Positions 34,644 through 45,972 of a DNA stretch of 64,000 nucleotides are shown piece by piece. Numbering within the stretch: the stretch's first letter is position 1; every line of letters starts with the position of its first letter. Source of the DNA: Calliphora vicina (taxonomy: Eukaryota > Arthropoda > Insecta > Diptera > Calliphoridae); assembly GCF_958450345.1 (NCBI RefSeq), contig NC_088780.1, positions 27,613,667-27,677,666 on the forward strand. The letters run 5' to 3'. The translations under genes and the position numbers were made by a program. The notes below the pieces were generated by a model, which saw nothing but the letters and a program-made list of their open reading frames with translations, made no database searches and was not told the DNA's origin.

Positions 34644-35608
34644 CTAGCTGACCCGACAGACGTTGTCCTGTCCAAATTAAAAAATGCTTGTGTTCGATTT
34701 GTGAGAAGCGGTTTGAAATGTCTAGCAACCACAGAATACATGTAAATCAAGGTATATATTTTGAGATTTTATATAAGTCGTACAATTTTGGTCTGAAAAA
34801 GAAGTGATCACAGATCGAGCTCCTTTTCTTGATTAAATTCTTATTGGCCAAGTTATTAGCGAATTTAGATATTTTGACTTTTTATATAAAAAATCAATTT
34901 TTTGTCAAAAATATGCGTGATCACAGATCGAGCTCTTTTTCTTGATTAAACGCTTATTGTCCAAGTTATTAGCGAATTTCGATTTTTTGAGTTTTTATAT
35001 ACAAAATCGATTTTTTGTCAGAAATATGAGTGATCACAGATCGAGCTGTTTTTCTTGATTAAACGCTTATTGGCCAAGTTATTAGCGAAATTAGATATTT
35101 TGAGTTTTTATTAAAAAAATCGCTTTTGTCAGAAATGTTAGTGATCACAGATCGAGCTCCTTTTCTGAATTAAACTCTTATTGGCCAAGATATCAGCGAA
35201 TTTAAAAAAATCGATTTTTGTAGAGAAATATGAGTGATCACAGATCGATGTATTTTGTAAATGTATTTAATAAGTGGACGTGGACTATTTTTATTTCTGT
35301 AAAAGCATTTTAGGACAGGCGTCCTGCGGTTTGGGATATATCGAAAAAAATATTGGGGTGGTCAATTTTTCTTTCAGTAAAAATTTACCATGAACATTTA
35401 AAAAAAAAATTAGCCAAATCGGGGCAGCCGTTTTCCGATTTTGGATAAATCGTAAAAAGTGGGCGTAAAAGTGGGCGTGATAAATTTTTCGTTCCGTAAG
35501 AACCTCAGCTGGAATATGACCAACATTTAATAAATTGTCTAAATCGTTCTGGCCGTTCTTAACTGAAGCAATTACCAACGAACGAGATTTGATTTTTATT
35601 TATATAGA
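34644..35608 (-). mobile_element. Helitron-like non-autonomous element, copy A
   Basis: On the minus strand it starts TCTATATAAATAAAAATCAA and ends GGACAACGTCTGTCGGGTCA then GCTAG. The TC start, the CTAG end followed by T, and a short hairpin near the end (GACA...TGTC) fit Helitron rules. There are no inverted termini and no duplication. It carries about five copies of a roughly 113-bp minisatellite (34806-35250). Copy B (43945-45744) has identical ends but about twelve units. The upstream base is T rather than the usual A. Confidence 0.7.
34806..35250. repeat. Minisatellite of copy A, about 113 bp, about 4-5 units
   Basis: Units start GTGATCACAGATCGAGCTCC, then CTTGATTAAA, TTATTGGCCAAG, TATTAGCGAA and ATCGATTTTT. 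They lie at about 34806, 34918, 35031, 35142 and 35233. Each unit contains the palindromes TGATCA and GAGCTC. Confidence 0.85.
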
Positions 35609-36950
35609 AGATAGGTAGATTTAAATTAAATAGATTGCTATATTTTATGGCCGATATCTGGTCGTATTCTACATTGACTATACATTAACAATGTCAAGAT
35701 TATGATATTTTACGGAAAATTATGTTTTTAAAAAATTTAAATTAAAGGCAATTAATATAGCATTGATTAATACATTAAAGGAAGAAAAAGAAAAAATATT
35801 TAAAATACATAACAAAAGCAATCAATCATGATAAAAAACAAATTGCAAAAAAAAAATAATAATAAGAGAGACAAAAAATATACTAATGAACATGATTTCT
35901 TTAACGCACAAATAAAATTGTATAAAATCACACTCATGCTATTTTGACGGTGAATCTCACACAAACAAACAAAAGTATGAAAACATGCATTAACACATAC
36001 ATGCATAATGTCAGCTGCACACACTCACACACAAGGAAACAAATTGAAATATACGGAAGTAAAAAACCGTATAAAATTAAAAATAAAAAGTATTTTTATT
36101 AACATTTAAATAATGAATGAATATATGAATTAATAAATGAATGAATGTGTAAATGCACAAATGTAAATGTCTGTATATCTTTATGTCATTAAAAACAATA
36201 AATGAAGAGAATAAACATGCGAAAACAACAAAATAACAATAATGCAAACCAATAATAAAAACAAAACTAAAGCAATTACCAATATTAATAAAATACACAT
36301 GGAGACACCAACTGAGGCACAGTGGTTTCGATGGGTAAAGAGAGGATAGTACTTGCAAACAGCTGGTTGGTTTAAGAACAAACTTGTAGTCTAGATTTTC
36401 AAGCATTATTTGCACAACTGTCCGATTTTAACAAGAGTTTAAACACACAATTATTAAATTGTCCCCAACTTTTATAAATTTCATAATTTAGTATTGCGGA
36501 TATTCGTTGGTATTTTCATTATACATCACAGTTGGCGGTACTTATGTTATAAGTATGCAAACCCTCATACCAACATATTCTGGTAAACAGTTTAAACTAG
36601 AGTTGCAGATAATAAAATTATAGCAACAAAGAAAAGAGTGTGAGTAGAGTATTAAAATAAAAACGAATTATTGAATTCAATTTATCCATAGTTAACCGCA
36701 CACGTGTGAGTATTTTTATGCAAATTAATAAATGTGCAAATATGTATGTCAGTGCATTTGTTTATGTATGTGTAAATAAATTTTATGTTAACACACACAT
36801 AAACATCAACATGTTTACTTATACACACGCACGCACTAAATGCAAAACTCGTATTTGCCAGTGCGTTTACACACATCTGTGTGTTTTTATGCACATTACG
36901 GTGGTCCTTAATCATCCATAGATAATTAAATATAAAACATGCAAGTTTTC
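35609..36950. other. Non-coding stretch with CA/TG tracts
   Basis: Long A-rich runs near 35840-35880, CACACACTCACACACA near 36017 and ACACACACATAAACATC near 36790. Overlapping short ORFs on both strands come from low complexity. A CACAGTGGTTTC at 36318 has no partner. Confidence 0.5.
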
Positions 36951-37139
36951 AGACATCAATAGCTCATAATAATTTGAGAAATAATCCATTGATAGAAAAC
37001 CTGGTTCATGGTCCACATGATGTTTTTATAGCCAATAAATATAAATCTTTTTTAAAAGAGCTCACAACATATCTGGTAGGAAAGCAGTCCGGCTAGCTTA
37101 ATACTCGTACAATTTGGTACGAAAAGTTAAATTCAATGA

Positions 37140-37765
37140 AGGTTTAAAAACATCGAATACTCAAAAAGTTTCTGACAGGAGACCAAAGACAGAGCTGGAT
37201 AATTGAAGTCAAAAAGTCAAATTATACCTGCTGCATAATGGATGAATGAACGTATGTTCTTTAAAATTTTACGCAGCTTCCGGATCAATATTTGTATACG
37301 GCTTACACTCGTGGGAATGTTTACAATAGTTTAGGACCCAAAAGCAGGAAAATTTCAAAAAAAGTTCTTGGTATGGCAAGCAAAATGCAGTTGCGGCAAA
37401 AGAAGCCAAACCCTTGTTACAAAGGCTCTATGAATACTGAAATTTACATCAAGGAATGTTGAAAAAAGAGAATGCTTTCATTCATAAGACTTCCTAATGT
37501 GTCCACTTATTTTTGGCATCCTGTCACTATGGTAAGCAAGGCGTTGAGTGGTACAAGAACAGTAATGTGGTATTTGTACCAAGAGTGGCAAATTCTCCAA
37601 ACTAGTGAAGGGATATTGGGCTCTTGTTAAAAGAGAATTGAAGAGCACAAAAAAGGTGTCTAAAAGTGTGGTAGGTTTCAAACGCAGATGGACTACCTGT
37701 TCGAACAAAGTGACAGAAAGTTCTATAAAAACCTTAATGGAAGGGTTTCCGGAAAAGTTTCATAA
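37140..37765 (+). pseudogene. Tc1-like transposase relic, catalytic half
   Basis: Frame-corrected reading gives MDDETYV (first catalytic aspartate region), a KKVLGMASKMQLRQKKP block, NTEIYIKEC, CHYGKQGVEWYKNSNVVFVP (second aspartate position decayed to C-H-Y), ALVKRELKSTKKVSKSVV, and finally SSIKTLMEGFPEKV. This is the expected order for a Tc1-like DDE transposase from the middle to the end. Frames change at least four times and stops are present, so it is inactive. The N-terminal helix-turn-helix part is not recognised. Terminal repeats not found. Confidence 0.75.
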
Positions 37766-38090
37766 ATTTATCATTATTGATTAGAACTTTAAAAATATTT
37801 GTTGTATGTTGTAATAAAAATTTCAATAAAAAAATCAAAACCGTAGGTTTAGTGGTTTCATTTTTATTAGCATTTACGTATGTTAAGATTTTTTCAAATC
37901 CTAAATTTAAATATTTTAACGAAAATTCAAAATCTACATTAAATGAATTTGTTAAGAACAATTTCTGTATTTTATAAAAAAAATAAATATGCTTATTTTT
38001 TTAGTTGGAATTCATAAACTCATGACAAACTAACTAAGTCAAAAATACGGGTTTTAATTCACAACATTAGAGTAGAGATTCAAGAAATAT
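37766..38090. other. AT-rich tail after the Tc1-like relic
   Basis: An open stretch exists on both strands but resembles nothing known to me. It may be the 3' non-coding part of the Tc1-like element. Confidence 0.35.
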
Positions 38091-38094
38091 TTTA

Positions 38095-38430
38095 AGGGTT
38101 TTATAGCCTTCACCATAAGGTTTGTAATTTCGACATTTCCCATTTGCTACTCCATAAAGTAAATACATTCTGAATCATTATTGCTATATCGAGTCCGTAT
38201 ATCCGACGGGAAGTTTAAATATACTTTCCGAAGCCTCAAAATGATTTACATACATACTTCATTATATTTACTATAGTCGCAGTTCAACTGCTTTTAAAAT
38301 TCGGGAAAATAGGCCCACAAATGTCTTAGATGTAAGCAAAAAATAACGATTATATCGATTTCTGACCTATTTTTTATCTATATATATACCTACAATGGGG
38401 CTAAATCGAGAAAATAAAATTATTTTTTTA
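38095..38430 (-). repeat. mini-me-like fragment
   Basis: TTTTATAGCCTTCACCATAA, then GGTTTGTAATTTCGACATTT, AATACATTCTGAATCATTAT and TATATCGAGTCCGTAT follow the order of the end of the 55202-56515 repeat (inverted): TATACCCTTCACC, TGTCATTCCGTTTGTAATTT, ATATATTCTG, CGATATAGCC. Diverged and truncated. Confidence 0.5.
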
Positions 38431-39490
38431 ACATAACATTTTCACCCATATTTTTTTATCACTAAAATTTTTTTTTCAAAAACAAAAATTATTTTTAAAA
38501 ACTATTCTTACCTACAAATTTTGGTCACCAGAAAAATGTATTCTATCTTTAGGAATAATCAATATTTCTGAGTAACCAAACTTAGTAATCAATTACATAC
38601 CTCGAATTTTGATTTATCAAATTTAAATATTTTTGTTCAGGAAAGTTAAAAAGACAAACAAGAAACTAATAAATCATGGCAGAACAAGCAAGGTACAATT
38701 ACTAGAAAGTATGTTCTCTATTATACATTCCCTATAACGTCAAACAAAAGAAAATGAAAAAATATCAAAAGGAAATGTCAAAAAAAAAATAATTGAATTT
38801 AAATTTTTGTTACGAAAAAATTAAATTTCAAACATTAATTTACTAACAATTGCAGAAAAACTAATAAAATATTAAATAAGTGTGTAAGTTTCAGTTAAAA
38901 CGTTACAAATTTATATAATATCGCGGTAACAAATTAAAAAAAGTTAAGTGAATAAATACATAGTTTGACGTTTTGGGGGTGAACATTGGCAACTCTCTCT
39001 AATAATTGTACCTGGTAACTGATTGTACCATGCTAATAAATAATAAATAAAAAATAAAAAATTTACACAAATTTCAAATAATTTATTTGAAGTTATTAAA
39101 ATTTGTAAATAATCAATTGTACTTGAATAATCAAAATCAAAATTATTGAGTTGATATAATATATTCATATTATGAAAGAATGAAAAAAAATGTTTGATTA
39201 ATCAGAACTTTGAGGGTGTTAGATTTATAGAGAATACACATAGATCGGAAACTCTCCTGTCAAAGACCAAACTCAGTTGTCAAAAACCTAAGTGGTGAGA
39301 ATGTATTAGTAAAAAAACTATGTGAAAACAAAAACAACACTCGTAAGTGTAAATTTTTTGAGTACTTTATTTGTTTGAGTTTTTTTCTAATTTCCGCTCT
39401 ATGTATATTTTCTCTATGGTTAGATTAATCGACATCCATACTTTATCCTAAAGTGTACCTTGGTGAAGGGTGTAAAAGATTTATGGATTC
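38431..39490. other. AT-rich stretch, no gene recognised
   Basis: Only a short TTGGTGAAGGGTGTAAAAGA near 39458 recalls mini-me-like ends. No coding sequence was recognised. Confidence 0.45.
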
Positions 39491-39494
39491 CGAG

Positions 39495-39990
39495 CTGAAA
39501 GATTTACTCAACTTTTCAGGCCAAGAACGAATCAAGCCAAATTAGGATACTCTGTTCCAAAGTGAAGCGTATCCCAGCATTAATCGAAACAAACAGTAGT
39601 CGGAAGGTGCAAGATTGGACTATAAGGAGGGTTAGGCAACATTTCCCAACCACATGTGACCGAGCGTTGTCATGGCGAATATTACGATTCAATGTCTGGC
39701 CGCTTATTCGATGCATGCTTTGAACGATTCAGTTGCATTTGGTACAGGTTTCCTGTGATGGTCTGGTCTGATTTAGGTAGCTAATAATATATAGGTTCCT
39801 TTTGTTCCCACCAATTACAGAGCATTATCTTAGTAACATAAAGGCAATGTTACTAAGGCTGGTTGGCCGGGCTTCACATACCAACTCTTACGCTTCAGGT
39901 TATCGTAGTGGATCCAGTTTTCATTGCAAGTAATGATTCGATTTAACTTATTTCCCAGCTAAGATAATATTATGTTTAGCCATTACAAGA
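39495..39990 (-). pseudogene. mariner transposase relic
   Basis: Minus-strand fragments, in transposase order: RIITCNENWIHYDN, CNWWEQ-like line, IRHDNARSHV, LVQSC/SNLAPSDYC-like block and WLDSFLA near the C-terminus. It spans from before the Y-D-N motif to the end (equivalent of F-D-S-W-L-A). Stops and frameshifts throughout; the N-terminal third is missing. Confidence 0.7.
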
Positions 39991-41105
39991 GTATCGTTTA
40001 ATATTCCAAATTCCCTTTTTTCAAAATAAAATGTAAAAAGAATACTTTAAAATAGGTTTAAAGTAAACACAACAAATGTTATTTTTAGCTATTAAACGCT
40101 ATCAAATAAATGATAAAACGTTATCCGATTTTGCCTAAATTTTCAGCATTCTGGTTTTAGACGAAGCATCATTTTAGACCTTATGGGCATCGAAAATCTA
40201 AAATATTTAAAATAAGGGCCATCCTAATATACATACATCCACACATATTTGTTTGTTGTGTTCATTTTTAAATATACAAAAACGAAAAAAAAACATTGCC
40301 TACTTTTGCGGTGTCCAATAAGCGGGTGTTAATTGCTTAAATTAATTTTATTTAAAAGTCGTTAAATCTTACTCATGTTATTATTTCTCTGTTATTTTCA
40401 GCCAGCTTTTTTTTTTTTGGCGCGCCCCGTGGCTGTTGTTTGCAAATGAAAAATATAATTATATATGCATTACCAATAATAAAAAAATCGCTGTTATAAA
40501 TAAAATAAAAAACAGTAAAAATAAACACCTCAATATATTTTTAACACAAACAGAAAGTGAAGGCAGCAACAAAAAAAAAATATAAACAAAAATACTAGTA
40601 TCAGCCAATAATTGCTAGGCAGTAATGTGAAAGATATAAAATAAAATAAAATTAATTTTAATACATGATAATTTTGACTTAAATTGTAAATAATGTTAAG
40701 TATATAATAAATATTAATAAAACGTTAAAACAATAAGAGTGTTTAAGTTAGCACAGTTGGCTGTGAAAACTAGTAGTAGGCTGGTGCTGTTGGTGAAGAT
40801 CGACGATATTAAACAGAACAATGTTTATATGGAAAATTTTTAAATGGTCATGTTTAATAAGCTTGACTGGCTCTTAGATTATGTTAGGATTTATTATAAA
40901 AAATAGAATTTTCAAGGCATATGGCCAGGGTAGTTAGTAGAACCGTGATCAAACACTTCCTCCACACAATAAACAGAAACTTCCAGGTCGTACAATTAAA
41001 ATTTTGCTCATTGTATATTCTGATCTTCAATATTACAAAATGCTGGAGCTTAACAGAAATAATGCTCTAATATTACGTTGTCTGTTTTGAAAGCTTCGTA
41101 GTTTC
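39991..41105. other. AT-rich stretch, no gene recognised
   Basis: Contains a GGCGCGCC site at 40420-40427, unusual in this AT-rich DNA, and AGGGCCATCCTAATATAC near 40206, similar to the border at 46515. No gene recognised. Confidence 0.4.
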
Positions 41106-41109
41106 AGAA

Positions 41110-41665
41110 TATTCTCAATTTTTTTTTTGTCAGAGTCTCCCAAAAATCTTATCGACTACGATAATCCGAAGAGTAAGAAATCTTATGTGAATCCCTGCCA
41201 ATCAGCCGAATCGACACCAAAGCCGAAAATTCATGACGCTAAAGTTATTATCTGTATTTGGTGGGAGACAGACCATCACAGAGAATCTGTACCGAATGCA
41301 ACTGATTCTTTTGAAGCGAGCATTGGTCAAAAAACGCCCAGAATTTGCTTCCAGACATGTAACCGTAGTATTCCATCATGACAACACTCGATCAGATATT
41401 AAAGAACCTGTTAAAAACTATTTATAATTCAGTAGTCATAGTCCTGGCTCTGTTGCGTCCGACTACAATTTGATTAGATCGAACGCTCTCTCTAGGATGC
41501 GCTTATCTTCAGGACAGAGTATCCGAAAGTGGCTTGATTCATTCTTGGCCTCAACAGATGAGCAGTTCTTTTTAAGTCATGCTTCATCACATAAGATGTT
41601 GAGAATAATAGAGTATTCACATGCTGCCAAACTGTTCACTTCCAAAATAGTTTGCCAATAGTCCA
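41110..41665 (+). pseudogene. mariner transposase relic, C-terminal two-thirds
   Basis: Reads YDNPKSKKSYVNPCQSAEST, PKPKIHDAKVIICIWW, then in another frame LYRMQLILLKRALVKKRPEF and VVFHHDNTRSDIKEPVKNYL, then ASDYNLI and IRKWLDSFLASTDEQFF. This matches mariner from W-I-x-Y-D-N-P to the C-terminus. The spacing between the second (HHDN) and third (ASDYN) catalytic aspartates is shorter than the usual 34 residues, indicating a deletion. Two frameshifts and a stop are present. Confidence 0.8.
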
Positions 41666-41669
41666 TTTT

Positions 41670-42635
41670 TATGATGCACTCGATTTATTTCTATCAGGTC
41701 ATAGATTTTTATTTTAACAAACCAAACACTTATAATGTATTCGGTTATATGACGTTGCTGAAAATGTTATCAAAAAGAACTTAAGCACCCAATTGCTATA
41801 TCATAGTTGTTGCATTTCAATTTTCCAACAAAAGATATGAAAGCATATTCATATTATGATATTTTAAATACCTCTTTAAAAGAAAACTTGCACTCACAAC
41901 CCCTTACCCAACCTCTAACATTCGCTACATTGCACCATTAGCACTCTATAGAAAATGTAATTTAGCATCATTTGTATCATTTTGGTTAAATAATGATAAT
42001 ACGCTCAAATTGTTTGATTGTACGTAATTTGATATAGAACATTTACTGTGGTTTAGCGCAAATTTTCAAATAGAAAATGGAATATTAAAAATACGCCAAA
42101 TTATTGTTAAAACCAGCGCTGTCTGACCGACACACACACACAAAAGATGGCTATAAATAGGCAAACACACACACACACACTATCGTATACATGCACAATT
42201 AGAGAAAAATGTAGAATATTGTGTGAAATGTGTAGGAAATGAAATGAAACCCACTATAGATATTTATGCATTCTTCTCCATTTAACTATTCAACTAGAGT
42301 TAATGTGTCTGTGAATGTGAGTGTGTGTGTGTTTGGGTTTGCATGTGCCTTTATATGATTATATTAGAGTGTGATAAAATCCATAGTGTATGTAATAGTG
42401 CATATTAGGGTGGTCGGTCCTTGGTTTAAATTATCTTGTTTTTCTAAAATAGTTCTCTGTCATCTAAAAACCAAATGCGAAAAATATTGGCGAAATTGAA
42501 TAGTGTTTAGTGGTTATACATTTTATTTGAAATTTCAAGTTTTTGATCAAAATAGCAATGGGGAGATACCATCCCAAAACGGACAGAAAACAGCACTTTT
42601 CGGAATTCTCATCACGGATTTCTAAAAAAATTACC
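41670..42635. other. Non-coding stretch with CA and TG microsatellites
   Basis: ACACACACACACACAC near 42164-42180 and GTGAGTGTGTGTGTGTTT near 42317. A TAGGGTGGTCGGTCC motif starts at 42407. No gene recognised. Confidence 0.5.
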
Positions 42636-42639
42636 ACAG

Positions 42640-42775
42640 TTATTATGTATTGATTGTATTGTTTTTCGAGATCTCTCGGCTTCAATTTCTCTGCTTTTGA
42701 ATGAATCCTGCTAACTACTAGCAAACATTTTTAAATTACTGCTTGAGTAGCTCCCAATGAACAGAGTTTTCCCCC
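42640..42775 (-). pseudogene. mariner transposase relic, middle piece
   Basis: Minus strand reads HWELLKQ, a stop, FKNVC, then AGFIQKQRN. This parallels FIQKQGNWVPYEL at 24480 and the same segment near 62820. Probably the continuation of the N-terminal piece at 43596-43815, separated by Transib sequence. Confidence 0.6.
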
Positions 42776-43244
42776 ATAGGCCAAAAATAAAAAAAATTAA
42801 AGTTTTTTTCTAAGCTAACACTCTAAATTTTATGAATCTAACAAATTTTGTTGTTTTGTCTGGCAAGATTTAATATTTGTGTCCGTTGAAAGTGGAGGTA
42901 TTGCATACAAAATATTTTTATTGTCATATATAAAACTTAAATTTATCTAAAAAGACATTCGTGCTATTGTGGCAGAAGTCTCCAAAAACCCTACAAACAT
43001 TAAATTTTAACTTATTTTCTATCAAATTAAATAATAAAAGCTACAAAAATATAAGCCCATTAAAAAATACCTGAAGAATACTTTTTTGACCTTTTCAAAA
43101 CACAGGTTTTTTAAAAACTGTTTCGCATATGGGTGTGATTTACATAGTCATCCGACGAAAAATAATGAAAAATCGAATTTTGTTTTGTACTATTTCTTTT
43201 TAAGAATATACGACTTTTTGAGTGCTTCATTAACTTATCGTACA

Positions 43245-43592
43245 TATTAGAGCTAACAAAATTGAAGACCGGTAAGAACGAAAAGTCAAGTGTTTTGAAG
43301 AATTTAAAACAAAACAATTTATACAACATCGATTTCAGGCCGAAATGGGACTTTTGGTAGATAAGCCAAAAGCAGGTGGTTGCGGAAATTCGAACGATGG
43401 CAACATAGCGCGGAGATTTTTTCAAAATTTCGATATTTCATCAAACATAACAGGAATCGATAAGGGCATTTTGCAAAGATGTCCCACAATTTTCCAATGT
43501 ATAATTCTGGATTTGAAATTGATGCCGAAAAGTTTGAGGAATATGCTGTAGAGAAAGCCAGAAAACTCGTTGAGGATCATCCCTGGTACTAT
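43245..43592 (+). pseudogene. Transib transposase (RAG1-like) relic
   Basis: Plus-strand frames read FQAEMGLLVDKPKAGG, GNSNDGNIARRFFQ, ITGIDKGIL and, after a frameshift, SGFEIDAEKFEEYAVEKARK followed by LVEDHPWYY. The order D-x-P-K-x-G, G-x-S-N-D-G-N-x-ARRFF, I-T-G-I-D, G-F-x-I-D-x-x-K-F-x-x-Y-A, and Y-x-W-Y-Y is, from memory of the family, that of Transib transposases. It corresponds to the V-N-G-N-F-ARR region of RAG1. Only the later core is present and it ends abruptly at W-Y-Y, where mariner sequence starts. It is the only Transib coding trace seen in the window. Confidence 0.6.
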
Positions 43593-43595
43593 AAC

Positions 43596-43815
43596 AATTT
43601 TCATTAAGTACTGCCTCCAATTCTTGGACTTCAAACTTCTTTGGCTGGCCTGGGCGATATATGTCAAAATCACCACTTCTGAACCGCACAAGCCATCTCT
43701 CGCACGTAAAATAGATGAAACGCATTCACCATAAGCAGTGGTGAGCTTCAACAGCTCTTTTTTCAAATTAAAGAAGTAAAGCAAATGAAGCTTTGTTGGT
43801 ACAGTATTCGACATT
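43596..43815 (-). pseudogene. mariner transposase relic, N-terminal piece
   Basis: Minus strand starts MSNTVPTKLHLLYFFNLKKE, continues AYGECV, then in the next frame FRSGDFDIYRPGQPKKFEVQ and ELEAVLNEN. This is the classic mariner N-terminal helix-turn-helix region (FNLKK-x-A-x-E-A-x-x-x-x-x-x-AYGE, W-F-x-R-F-x-S-GDFD, KKFE-x-x-ELEALLDED). One frameshift separates the two parts. Confidence 0.8.
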
Positions 43816-43944
43816 TTCGAAGCAAAACGATATTGTTATTTACATCAGAATTATTTTCTTTTCCTTTTCTGCACTTTTTCAATTCCCGGAAAATCGGGAT
43901 TAATTTTGAAATTTCCCGGGATCCCGGGAACAAATTATTCAATA

Positions 43945-45744
43945 CTAGCTAACCCGACGGACGTTGTCCTGTCCAAGTTAAAAAAAGCAAAACGTATTAT
44001 TGAATGATAATTTTTATTCATATAGGACATAGAATAAAATATATATAAAAGCGCTGCTAAGAGACAAAGAACCTAAGATTGTTGTCAAAAACCTAAGTCT
44101 TGCAAAAACAGAATACATGTAAATCAATGTACATATTTTGAGTTTTTATTATATAATAAAGAAATATAAGTGATCACAGATCGAGCTCCTTTTCTTGATT
44201 AATCGCTTATTGGCCAAGTTATTAGCGAATTTAGATATTTTAAGTTTTTATATAAAAAATCGATTTTTATTAAGAAATATGAGTGATCATAGATCGAGCT
44301 CCTTTTCTTGATTCAACGCTTATTGGCCAAGTTATTAGCGAATTTAGATATTTTGAGTTTTTATATAAAAAATCAATTTTTGGTCAGAAATATGAGTGAT
44401 CACAGATCAAGCTATTAGCGAATTTAGATATTTTGAGTTTTTATATAAAAAAAATCAATTTTTGGTCAGATATATGAGTGATCGAGCTCCTTTTCTTGAT
44501 TCAACGCATATTGGCTAAGTTATTTGCAAATTTAGATATTTTTCGGTTTTATAAAAAAAATCGATTTTTGGTCAGAAATATGTGTGATCACAGATCGAGC
44601 TCCTTTTCTTGATTAAACGCTTATTGGCTAAGTTATTTGCGAATTTAGATATTTTTCGTTTTTATATAAAATATAGATTTTTGGTCAGGAATATGAGTGA
44701 TCACAGGTTGAGCTCCTTTTCTTGATTCAACGCTTATTGGCTAAGTTATTTGCGAATTTAGATATTTTTCGTTTTTATAAAAAAATCGATTTTTGTTAAG
44801 AAATATGAGTGATCACAGATCGATCTCCTTCTTGATTAAACGCTTACTGGCCAAGTTATTAGCGAATATAGATATTTTGAGATTTTATATAAAAAATCGA
44901 TTTTTGTTAAGAAATATGAGTGATCACAGATCGAGCTCCTTTTCTTGATTCAAAGGTTATTGGCCAAGTTATTAGCAAATTTAGATATTTTGAGTTTTTA
45001 TGAGTGATCATAGATCGAGCTGCTTTTCTTGATTCAACACTTATTGGCTAAGTTTTTTGCGAATTTAGATATTTTTCGTTTTTATAAAAAAAATCGATTT
45101 TTGGTCAGAAATATGTGTGATCACAGATCGAGCTCCTTTTCTTGATTAAAAACTTATTGGCCAAGTTATTAGCAAATTTAGATATTTTGCGTTTTTATAT
45201 CAAAAATCTATTTTTTTGGAGAAATATGAGTGATCACAGATCGAGCTCCTTTTCTAGATTAAACGCTTATTGGGCAAGTTATTAGCGAATAAAATTTTTT
45301 TTCAGTTTTTATATAAAAAAACGATTTTTGGTCAGAAAGATGAGTGATCGCAGATCGGGCTCCTTTTCTTGATTAAACGCTTGTTGTACAAGTTATTATC
45401 GATTTAAGCTGTTATGAGTTTTTATATAAGTAATTGTATTTTGGTCTGAAATATGATTGATCACAGATGTATTTAATAAGAGGGCGTGTTAGTGAACGTG
45501 GACAGTTTGTATTTATGTAAATACTTTTGCGGTCTATGTATTGCGAACATTAAAAAAATTAGTTAAATCGATGTAGTCGTTTTCCCATTTTAGATAAATC
45601 GACAAAAGTGGGCGTGGTGAATTTTTCATTCCGTAAAAACCTAATTTGGGCTATGACATTTTAAAAAAAATTGGCTAAATCGGTCCGGCCATTCTCTACT
45701 GATGTAATTACCAACGAACGACATTTGATTTTTATTTATATAGA
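43945..45744 (-). mobile_element. Helitron-like non-autonomous element, copy B
   Basis: On the minus strand the flank A precedes TCTATATAAATAAAAATCAA, and the end is GGACAACGTCCGTCGGGTTA then GCTAG followed by T. This gives exactly the A|TC...CTAG|T arrangement of Helitron insertions. A short GAC/GTC hairpin lies about 10 bases before the end. Most of the body is a minisatellite (44165-45470). The 5' portion (45480-45740) has GTGGGCGTGGTGAATTTTTC and GTAATTACCAACGAACGA, as in copy A. No helicase or replication-initiator coding sequence. Confidence 0.75.
44165..45470. repeat. Minisatellite of copy B, about 12 units
   Basis: Unit starts (GAGTGATCACAGATCGAG) occur at about 44168, 44285, 44396, 44478, 44584, 44697, 44808, 44920, 45003, 45117, 45229, 45344 and 45460. 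Most are spaced 110-117 bp; shortened units occur near 44400-44480 and 44920-45003. It contains the same unit as copy A. Confidence 0.9.
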
Positions 45745-45881
45745 TAAAGAATGAGACTTCTTTAGAAAGCTAAAAAATAGCTTTGGTTTTAAAATGTAAT
45801 TGGATACAATAAAAAAATCCAATAAAAATTTAATATTAAGAAATAAACTGACTCAATTTTTAATTCTGGTTATATACAAAC

Positions 45882-45972
45882 CTGTCACCAATTGTCATTT
45901 GTATCGGAAAGGCTTCAATTTCCATTAGATTTTGTTCTAACTTCGATAGACTCCAATTAATTATGTTCATTC
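45882..45972 (-). CDS. Candidate internal exon of an unidentified host gene
   Basis: On the minus strand, TTATTTTTTAG (acceptor-like) precedes 91 bases that are open in one frame: MNIINWSLSKLEQNLMEIEA, then FPIQMTIGD. They are followed by CAG|GTTTGTATAT (donor-like). The stretch has more GC in third positions (TCG, GCC, CCG, GAC) than its surroundings. It lies in DNA where I see no transposon. The 91-bp length gives split codons at both ends (2 + 29 codons + 2). I do not recognise the protein. It could be chance; neighbouring exons are not visible in the window. Confidence 0.3.

Noticed and set aside
34482..34745. 87-codon ORF with several cysteines
   Set aside because: Its last third is the end of a Helitron-like element and the rest matches nothing I recognise.
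36318..36325. CACAGTGG as another Transib end
   Set aside because: No inverse CCACTGTG partner or 5-bp duplication within a plausible distance.
36077..36415. 112-codon minus-strand ORF with hydrophobic segments
   Set aside because: Low-complexity translation of AT-rich DNA with overlapping ORFs in another frame and no recognisable domain.
40420..40427. GGCGCGCC as a regulatory signal
   Set aside because: A single rare octamer after a T-rich tract; nothing around it supports a function.
44165..45470. Centromeric-type satellite
   Set aside because: The array has only about 12 units and lies inside Helitron-like ends shared with a second short copy.
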